Positions 1-3,484 of a DNA stretch of 5,704 bases are shown piece after piece. The stretch comes from Candidatus Agrococcus pullicola. Lineage in GTDB: Bacteria > Actinomycetota > Actinomycetes > Actinomycetales > Microbacteriaceae. The DNA is taken from positions 1-5,704 of the forward strand of contig DXDC01000415.1 of the NCBI GenBank assembly GCA_019115685.1. The letters are read 5' to 3'. Position numbers and translations under genes: made by a program. Under the pieces are notes generated by a model, which did not search any database, had not been told where the DNA came from, and saw nothing but the letters and a program-made list of their open reading frames with translations. Position 1 is the first letter of the stretch, and each line of letters begins with the position of its first letter.

Positions 1-28
1 GGGCGTGTCAGATGGTTTGTGTAAGTGG
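1..28 (+). repeat. IS left terminal inverted repeat (IRL)
   Basis: It begins GGGCGTGTCA and ends TTTGTGTAAGTGG. It pairs with the reverse complement of 1432-1459, with mismatches only at repeat positions 5, 11, 12, 15 and 26. The best conserved block is TTTGTGTAAG at 16-25. It lies upstream of the transposase Shine-Dalgarno sequence. Whether the repeat extends further left cannot be judged, because the window starts here. Confidence 0.88.
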
Positions 29-43
29 GGTGTTTCCCGTCTT

Positions 44-50
44 AAGGAGA
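44..50 (+). promoter_or_regulatory. Shine-Dalgarno site of the transposase gene
   Basis: AAGGAGA lies 7 bases before the GTG at 58, a good spacing. The in-frame ATG at 64 would be 13 bases away. This site is the reason for preferring the GTG start. Confidence 0.7.
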
Positions 51-57
51 CCAGACT

Positions 58-1413
58 GTGACTATGACGAAATCGAATCCGGATCGCGAGCAGCGGCGCA
101 GGCAGCAGAAAGAGATCGCTGATCAGCTGAAGGCGTCTGGCGCGTTGGATGACATCTTCGCGAAGATCGATGCCGGTGAAGCGCTCACCGGGGATCAGGG
201 CTTGATCGGTGGCATGTTGAAGGCGGCGCTGGAGCGTGGTCTTGATGCTGAGTTGACTGAGCATGTCGGCTACGACCGCGGCGATACTGAAGCGTCCTTG
301 TATGAGAATTCTCGTAATGGGACGAGCCAGAAAACGATCGGCACCGAGATCGGGGACGTCGAGCTGTCGATTCCACGAGACCGTAACGGCACGTTCTCAC
401 CGATGCTGGTGCCGAAAGGCTCCCGCCGACTGGACGGGCTCGATGGGATGATCATCTCCCTCTACGCCGGCGGTATGACGCAGCGCGATATCCAGCATCA
501 TCTGGCGTCCACGATCGGCACGGAGATCAGCCACGAGACGATCTCGAAGATCACCGACCAGATCAGCGACGAGGTCCTCGCCTGGCAGCAGCGACCGTTA
601 GAGGCGCTCTATCCGGTGATCTACCTTGACGCGATCATCGTGAAAGTTCGTGATGGTGGCCACGTCCGCAACAAGGCAGCGCATATCGCCGTCGGCGTGG
701 ACATGGACGGCATCAAGCACGTGCTGGGCATCTGGGTGCAAGCGACCGAGGGCGCGAAGTTCTGGGCATCGGTCTGCGCCGAGCTCGCGAATCGTGGCGT
801 CAAGGACGTGCTGATCGTCTGCTGCGACGGCCTCACCGGCTTCCCCGAAGCGGTCGAGGCGACCTGGATGGAGGCGACCGTGCAAACCTGCGTCGTGCAC
901 CTGATCCGAGCAGCGAACCGGTTCGTGAGTTACAAAGACCGCCGAGCCGTCTCACAATCGCTGAAGACGATCTACGAGGCTGCCAACGTGGACGCCGCGT
1001 TGTCGGCGCTGGACGCGTTTGAGCAGAGCCAGCTCGGCGCCCGCTACCCCTCAGCAGTGAAGACATTCCGAGACGCGTGGGAGCGATTCACGCCATTTCT
1101 GGCGTTCCCGCCCGAGCTTCGCCGAGTGATCTACACGACCAACTCGATCGAATCGCTGAACTTCCAGCTAAGGAAAGTGACCAAGAACCGAGGCCACTTC
1201 CCCAACGATCAAGCCGTCGTGAAGCTGCTCTGGCTGGCGATCTGCAACATCGAAGACAAACGAGCACGAGAGCGCGAGAAGGAACGAGGCCTGCCGTCCC
1301 AGCAGCGCAAAGCCGAAGGACGACTCGTCGAAGGCCAGGTCACCACGCACTGGAAACAGGCCCTGCAGCAGCTCTCACTCGTCTACCCCGACCGCATCAA
1401 CCGACACCTCTAA
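58..1413 (+). CDS. IS256-family (Mutator-type) DDE transposase
   Basis: This gene encodes the enzyme that cuts and joins the ends of the element. The predicted protein is 451 aa, slightly longer than the roughly 400 aa usual in the family. The probable catalytic triad is D191 (in VIYLDAI), D257 (in VLIVCCDGL) and E365 (in TTNSIESLN). The family's C-x2-H motif is present as C278-VV-H281, followed by the LIRAANRF segment. The post-glutamate region KVTKNRGHFPND also fits IS256. Residues 40-130 form the N-terminal region typical of Mutator transposases (GLDAELTEHVGY, ENSRNG, IPRDRNG). The frame has no stop or frameshift and ends in TAA. A GTG start at 58 is chosen because AAGGAGA lies 7 bases upstream; ATG at 64 is the alternative. 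Its promoter is not evident inside the element. The family call is firm; the exact IS name cannot be given from sequence reading alone. Confidence 0.95.
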   Translation: MTMTKSNPDREQRRRQQKEIADQLKASGALDDIFAKIDAGEALTGDQGLIGGMLKAALERGLDAELTEHVGYDRGDTEASLYENSRNGTSQKTIGTEIGDVELSIPRDRNGTFSPMLVPKGSRRLDGLDGMIISLYAGGMTQRDIQHHLASTIGTEISHETISKITDQISDEVLAWQQRPLEALYPVIYLDAIIVKVRDGGHVRNKAAHIAVGVDMDGIKHVLGIWVQATEGAKFWASVCAELANRGVKDVLIVCCDGLTGFPEAVEATWMEATVQTCVVHLIRAANRFVSYKDRRAVSQSLKTIYEAANVDAALSALDAFEQSQLGARYPSAVKTFRDAWERFTPFLAFPPELRRVIYTTNSIESLNFQLRKVTKNRGHFPNDQAVVKLLWLAICNIEDKRAREREKERGLPSQQRKAEGRLVEGQVTTHWKQALQQLSLVYPDRINRHL

Positions 1414-1740
1414 ATTCATCCACGAGACATGCCGCTTACACAAAACACTTGACAGGCCCGTGATGCCGCGCCGCCTGCTCGTGATGAAGATAAGCGAGAA
1501 CAGAAAAGCCAGGATGCTCACGGCTGCTCCCGCAACACCCCACCATGGCGCGTGCCACCCCCACGGAGTCACAGCGGTTTCGGTCAGCTGCGCAGGAACG
1601 GCGGCTTCGATGCCCGTCAGCGAGTCAGAGACCCACTGCGGTGCGAACGACCAGCCGAGCGCGCCAATGCCCGCTGCAAGCACCAGCATCCCCGTCACGA
1701 GGAGTATGGCGCGCGCAAGCCCCCTGTTGTTCGGACTCAT
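1375..1740 (-). CDS. AmaP-like membrane protein, truncated by the IS, with a chimeric C-terminus
   Basis: This is the last gene of the Asp23 operon, and the IS interrupts it. The native part is residues 1-93 (codon 94 spans the junction): a short basic start (MSPNNRGLAR), a first membrane helix at about 10-32, an outward loop rich in W and P, a second helix at about 67-87, then a basic SRRRG stop-transfer segment. This is the topology of actinobacterial AmaP-like proteins, which normally continue into a cytoplasmic domain of roughly 100 residues. At 1459/1460 the frame enters the IS and runs 27 more codons (from GLSSVL) to a TGA at 1375-1377, giving 121 aa. The ATG at 1740 overlaps the TGA of the upstream gene (ATGA, 1737-1740) and has GAGGGG upstream (1749-1754). 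AmaP anchors Asp23 to the membrane in Staphylococcus aureus; that role here is inferred from context and topology, because the diagnostic C-terminal domain is missing. The gene may be non-functional. Confidence 0.7.
   Translation of the reverse strand: MSPNNRGLARAILLVTGMLVLAAGIGALGWSFAPQWVSDSLTGIEAAVPAQLTETAVTPWGWHAPWWGVAGAAVSILAFLFSLIFITSRRRGITGLSSVLCKRHVSWMNLEVSVDAVGVDE
1432..1459 (-). repeat. IS right terminal inverted repeat (IRR)
   Basis: Read on the - strand it begins GGGCCTGTCA and matches the left repeat at 23 of 28 positions. It starts 18 bases after the transposase stop codon. On the + strand it contains a perfect TTGACA at 1449-1454, directed out of the element. The sequence after 1459 is native host coding DNA of the interrupted gene. 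Confidence 0.88.
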
Positions 1741-2297
1741 GCGAGCGTCCCCTCTCGCAGAATCACGACCCGCGGCTGCAGCTGCAGGCCGAGCGTCACG
1801 GTCGTGCTTCGCGTCGCCGCCTCGATGCCGGCTCGATCGACGCTGACCCCTGAGACCGGTCGCACCGTTACCGTTACGAGACGACGACGGTGCACGCTGA
1901 CCCGAACTTGGTCGCGATCGAGTCTGCACGCGGTCGCCACGGTGGTAGCGATCGACTCCGCGAGCCCGCTGCTCTCGATGACGACGCCAGCGCGATCGGT
2001 GATGAGCGTGTGTCTGGTTCGTCGCCCGGGGAGGATCGCGAGCAGCACGAACACTGCTCCTACGACCAAGAGCGCACCGCCAACTGCCGCCGCCACTCCT
2101 GGATTGCTCGCCGCGTCGCGCACGATGGCCACGACGGATTCGAAGAGCGACGGGACGAGCAGCGCTAACACTCCCACGATGATCACTACGGGCGCGAAAA
2201 CCGCACCGAGTGTCGCGGCCGCTACGGCGGGGGCCGTCCTGGAGGCGTGCGTCTCCCGGCGCAGCAGGCGACGGTAGAGCCGATCGTGTTCGCTCAT
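1737..2297 (-). CDS. DUF6286-type two-helix membrane protein of the Asp23 operon
   Basis: The predicted protein is 186 aa. A basic N-terminus (about residues 1-20) is followed by two hydrophobic helices at about 23-49 and 66-90, then a soluble domain at about 95-182. That domain has alternating beta-like stretches (VRVSVHRRRLVTVTVRPV) and a helix before them (LAESIATTVATACRL), as in Asp23-related and DUF6286 domains. The predicted topology places the soluble domain in the cytoplasm. Its ATG shares one base with the stop of the upstream gene (TGATG, 2295-2299), and its own TGA overlaps the ATG of the AmaP-like gene by four bases. AAGGG about 8 bases upstream may help initiation. The biochemical function is unknown; membership in an envelope-stress complex is inferred from the operon. 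The DUF6286 name is from recalled family architecture and needs a profile search. Confidence 0.72.
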   Translation of the reverse strand: MSEHDRLYRRLLRRETHASRTAPAVAAATLGAVFAPVVIIVGVLALLVPSLFESVVAIVRDAASNPGVAAAVGGALLVVGAVFVLLAILPGRRTRHTLITDRAGVVIESSGLAESIATTVATACRLDRDQVRVSVHRRRLVTVTVRPVSGVSVDRAGIEAATRSTTVTLGLQLQPRVVILREGTLA

Positions 2298-2629
2298 CAG
2301 CGCACCCTTCTCTCTTGCGGCAGGTTCACGCCCTCGAAGCGCACGTCCACCGCGGATACGGCGCGGTCCGCGAACCGTTGCATACCCTCCGTGATGGCCG
2401 TACGGATGCCGTGAGCGCGTTCCATAACCGGCTGGCCCAGGGGCGCCACGGCGAGCGGCAGGCGAACGGCGGCGCGCAGCAGGCCGTTGTCGTCGCTCAG
2501 GTTCAGTGACACGTCGGAGTCACGTGTCCGGGCAGCCTCCGACGCCAGTCGAGTAGCGATCGCGTGCAGCGATCGAGCGCTGATGGACGTCCGGCCACCG
2601 CACTCGACGCGCTGCTGCCCCTCTGTCAT
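2297..2629 (-). CDS. Short Asp23/Gls24-like protein
   Basis: This is a predicted soluble protein of 110 aa with no membrane helix. It has the helix-then-beta layout of the Asp23 family: an amphipathic helix (ISARSLHAIATRLASEA), a beta-like stretch (DVSLNLSDDNGLLRAAVRLPLAV), a second helix (MERAHGIRTAITEGMQRFAD) and a closing strand (SAVDVRFEGV). It is shorter and more divergent than the first Asp23 gene of the operon and lacks that protein's acidic tail. The start is set at the ATG at 2629, which overlaps the upstream stop by four bases (ATGA, 2626-2629). No clear Shine-Dalgarno sequence precedes it, so its translation probably depends on reinitiation. The frame is open further upstream to 2959, but that part is antisense-like, arginine-rich and overlaps two better genes. 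Family assignment is moderate; function is inferred from context. Confidence 0.72.
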   Translation of the reverse strand: MTEGQQRVECGGRTSISARSLHAIATRLASEAARTRDSDVSLNLSDDNGLLRAAVRLPLAVAPLGQPVMERAHGIRTAITEGMQRFADRAVSAVDVRFEGVNLPQERRVR

Positions 2630-2817
2630 GACGAGGTGCGCCGACCGCGCACGACATCCGCGAGCGCGCCGAGGTCCAGTCGGCCCTCTATGACACGGCC
2701 GATACCGGCACCGATCAGCATTGCGAGGCCGACCAGCAGGAACACCCAGAACCCGAGCGTCACGAGCGTGAGAGCGAGAATCGCTCCCGCGATCGTGCCT
2801 GTGAACGTTGCGCTCAC
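2626..2817 (-). CDS. DUF2273-like small integral membrane protein
   Basis: The predicted protein is 63 aa and almost entirely hydrophobic from about residue 5 to 42, enough for one long or two short membrane helices. A polar, basic tail follows (RVIEGRLDLGALADVVRGRR). The pattern G-x2-G-x-I near the start, GFW in the middle and IG-R-x3-EGRLDL at the end resembles DUF2273 peptides, which in Firmicutes are encoded between amaP and asp23. It starts at a GTG whose bases overlap the stop of the upstream asp23-like gene (GTGA, 2814-2817). AGGAGA about 10 bases upstream, inside that gene, can serve as Shine-Dalgarno. It ends with an ATGA overlap onto the next gene. A role in membrane attachment of Asp23 proteins is inferred only from conserved neighbourhood. 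Confidence 0.75.
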   Translation of the reverse strand: MSATFTGTIAGAILALTLVTLGFWVFLLVGLAMLIGAGIGRVIEGRLDLGALADVVRGRRTSS

Positions 2818-3242
2818 TGGACTCGCGTCTCCTCGGACTCTTCTTCGTCATCCGAAGGAAGGTGCACGTCGTCGACGGTGACGTTGACCTCGGTGACCTC
2901 CATGCCGACGTACTCCTGGAGAGCGTTGTATACGGATGCCCGCACCTTGTTCGAGACATCCTGCAGCGCTACCGGGTACTCGGCGACGATCGTCACGTCG
3001 ACGGCGACCTGCTCTTCGCCCACCTCGACGTTGATGCCCTGCGAGAGGTCCTTGGTGTTGAACGCACCGCGGATCGCGCCGGGGACACGGGCTGCTCCTC
3101 CGCCCAGTGCATATACGCCGGCTACCTCGCGTGCCGCGATGCCGGCGATCTTCGCGACAACGCCGTCATCGATCGTGGTCTTGCCGACAAGACCGGTGGA
3201 GGATGCGGTGGTCTTCGGGCGGGGGTTGGGCGTGTTTGCCAT
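2814..3242 (-). CDS. Asp23/Gls24 family envelope stress response protein
   Basis: This is the first gene of the - strand operon. The predicted protein is 142 aa, soluble, with no signal peptide. A Pro/Thr-rich lead (1-20) precedes the Asp23 domain at about 21-125: TTIDDGVVAKIAGIAAREVAG, then GVYALGGG, a beta stretch (GINVEVGEEQVAVDVTIVAEY), a helix (LQDVSNKVRASVYNALQEYVGMEV) and the strand VTEVNVTVDDVHL. A strongly acidic tail follows (SDDEEESEETR). These are hallmark motifs of the family. In S. aureus Asp23 is an abundant protein held at the membrane by AmaP and linked to cell-wall stress. The ATG at 3242 has AAGGAGA 6 bases upstream (3249-3255). The gene is divergent from clpB, with 242 bp between the two start codons. 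The stop overlaps the next start by four bases. The gene symbol is left blank because actinobacterial loci carry several paralogues. Confidence 0.9.
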   Translation of the reverse strand: MANTPNPRPKTTASSTGLVGKTTIDDGVVAKIAGIAAREVAGVYALGGGAARVPGAIRGAFNTKDLSQGINVEVGEEQVAVDVTIVAEYPVALQDVSNKVRASVYNALQEYVGMEVTEVNVTVDDVHLPSDDEEESEETRVQ

Positions 3243-3248
3243 GGTTGA

Positions 3249-3255
3249 TCTCCTT
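3249..3255 (-). promoter_or_regulatory. Shine-Dalgarno site of the asp23-like gene
   Basis: On the - strand AAGGAGA sits 6 bases before the ATG at 3242. It is the strongest ribosome site in the operon and fits its place as the entry point for coupled translation of the five genes. Confidence 0.75.
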
Positions 3256-3313
3256 CGGATCCCTGAATCTCAGTATCGAAGCGAGCCGACGGTTGTGGTT
3301 CGCACTAGGAAGA

Positions 3314-3326
3314 CGCGCAGTGCGCG
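3314..3326. repeat. Short perfect palindrome CGCGCA-G-TGCGCG
   Basis: This is a 13-bp inverted repeat with two 6-bp arms around one central base, placed between the asp23 start and the HAIR site. It also contains CGC-N5-GCG, the core spacing described for ClgR boxes, but the flanking positions do not fit the ClgR consensus well. It may be an operator or chance in GC-rich DNA. Confidence 0.35.
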
Positions 3327-3392
3327 AGTTTCGTCACAAAATAGTTTGATCTCGGGTGAGAAAGGTGGCGGAAGTCCAACGTTCGGTGTAAA

Positions 3393-3413
3393 CTTGAGTC
3401 AATACGAATCAAG
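3393..3413 (+). promoter_or_regulatory. HAIR element, predicted HspR repressor operator
   Basis: The sequence is CTTGAGT, seven bases, then AATCAAG. The actinobacterial HAIR consensus is CTTGAGT-N7-ACTCAAG, so 13 of 14 conserved bases match. It lies 71 bases upstream of the clpB ATG and overlaps the predicted -35 hexamer and spacer. A bound repressor there should block RNA polymerase. HspR, with DnaK as co-repressor, controls clpB and dnaK operons in Streptomyces and mycobacteria. An additional half-site (ATTGAGT, 3427-3433) follows but has no second arm. Confidence 0.82.
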
Positions 3414-3422
3414 TTTTATGAG
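3394..3422 (+). promoter_or_regulatory. Predicted clpB promoter (sigma70-type)
   Basis: The -35 candidate is TTGAGT (3394-3399), then 17 bases, then the -10 candidate TATGAG (3417-3422). Each hexamer matches four of six consensus bases. Transcription would begin near 3429, giving a leader of about 55 bases. The overlap with the HAIR element is what repression by HspR would require and adds support. I see no convincing SigH-type GGAA/GTT pair here. Confidence 0.5.
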
Positions 3423-3427
3423 CGCAA

Positions 3428-3476
3428 TTGAGTGGAATCACATGCGCTATTCCATCAAAGCGAAGAGAAGGAGATA
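3428..3476 (+). promoter_or_regulatory. Possible alternative hairpins in the clpB leader
   Basis: TTGA-g-TGGAAT (3428-3438) can pair with ATTCCATCAA (3449-3458), leaving one bulged G and a 10-base loop. The same middle segment, TATTCC (3448-3453), can instead pair with GGA-g-ATA (3470-3476), which includes most of the AAGGAGA ribosome site, again with one bulged G. The two pairings exclude each other. A further inverted repeat, AGCGCA (3421-3426) with TGCGCT (3443-3448), interlocks with the first. The segments are seen directly; any role in translation control or as DNA operators is inference. Confidence 0.3.
3468..3474 (+). promoter_or_regulatory. Shine-Dalgarno site of clpB
   Basis: AAGGAGA lies 10 bases before the ATG at 3485. 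It sets the start of ClpB there and argues against the in-frame TTG at 3428, which lies upstream of this site and overlaps the promoter and operator region. Confidence 0.75.
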
Positions 3477-3484
3477 CTGGCCGT

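Larger units (their letters stand above)
1..1459 (+). mobile_element. IS256-family insertion sequence, apparently complete
   Basis: The element is bounded by 28-bp imperfect inverted repeats (23 of 28 positions match), at 1-28 and 1432-1459. It carries one long intact transposase frame of the IS256/Mutator type, and its size of about 1.46 kb is normal for the family. The left end falls on the first base of the window, so the outer boundary and the left copy of the target duplication cannot be seen. IS256-type elements usually duplicate 8-9 bp on insertion; the right copy would begin at 1460 (gtgatgcc...). On the right side the element lies inside the 3' part of an AmaP-like gene on the opposite strand. 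With intact ends and transposase, nothing visible suggests it is inactive. Confidence 0.88.
3243..3484. promoter_or_regulatory. Divergent intergenic region between the asp23 operon and clpB
   Basis: This 242-bp region must hold promoters for both directions. The clpB side has a clear HAIR operator, a plausible sigma70-type promoter and a Shine-Dalgarno sequence. The asp23 side has a strong Shine-Dalgarno sequence (3249-3255). A weak -10-like GATACT on the - strand (3272-3277) would give a leader of about 25-30 bases, but I see no good -35 partner. A 13-bp palindrome lies at 3314-3326. The stretch 3330-3365 is relatively AT-rich (CACAAAATAGTTTGATC) and may contain further promoter elements that I cannot assign. 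Confidence 0.6.

Noticed and set aside
1459..1486. A direct repeat CGTGATG at 1459-1465 and 1480-1486, considered as a target duplication.
   Set aside because: Both copies are on the same side of the IS and are part of the native gene. A true duplication would need one copy left of position 1, outside the window.
1375..1929. A longer AmaP-like protein starting at the ATG at 1929.
   Set aside because: The added 63 residues overlap the 3' end of the DUF6286-type gene in another frame and are low-complexity R/G/A/S. The ATG at 1740 overlaps the upstream stop and has GAGGGG upstream.
1552..2277. A 241-codon + strand open frame across the DUF6286 and AmaP-like genes.
   Set aside because: It is rich in R, T, S and P with no domain pattern. 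The opposite strand has coupled genes with clear membrane helices, so this is a shadow frame.
2297..2959. A longer version of the short Asp23-like protein starting at 2959.
   Set aside because: The extra 110 residues are arginine- and serine-rich and overlap two well-supported genes on the same strand. The ATG at 2629, in an ATGA overlap, is the natural start.
3428..3484. A 19-codon N-terminal extension of ClpB from a TTG at 3428.
   Set aside because: No ribosome site precedes it, it falls at the predicted transcription start, and the extension has no resemblance to Clp_N. The ATG at 3485 has a strong Shine-Dalgarno sequence.
3340..3484. A CIRCE element (HrcA operator) upstream of clpB.
   Set aside because: No TTAGCACTC-N9-GAGTGCTAA-like sequence is present. 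The inverted repeat seen fits HAIR instead.
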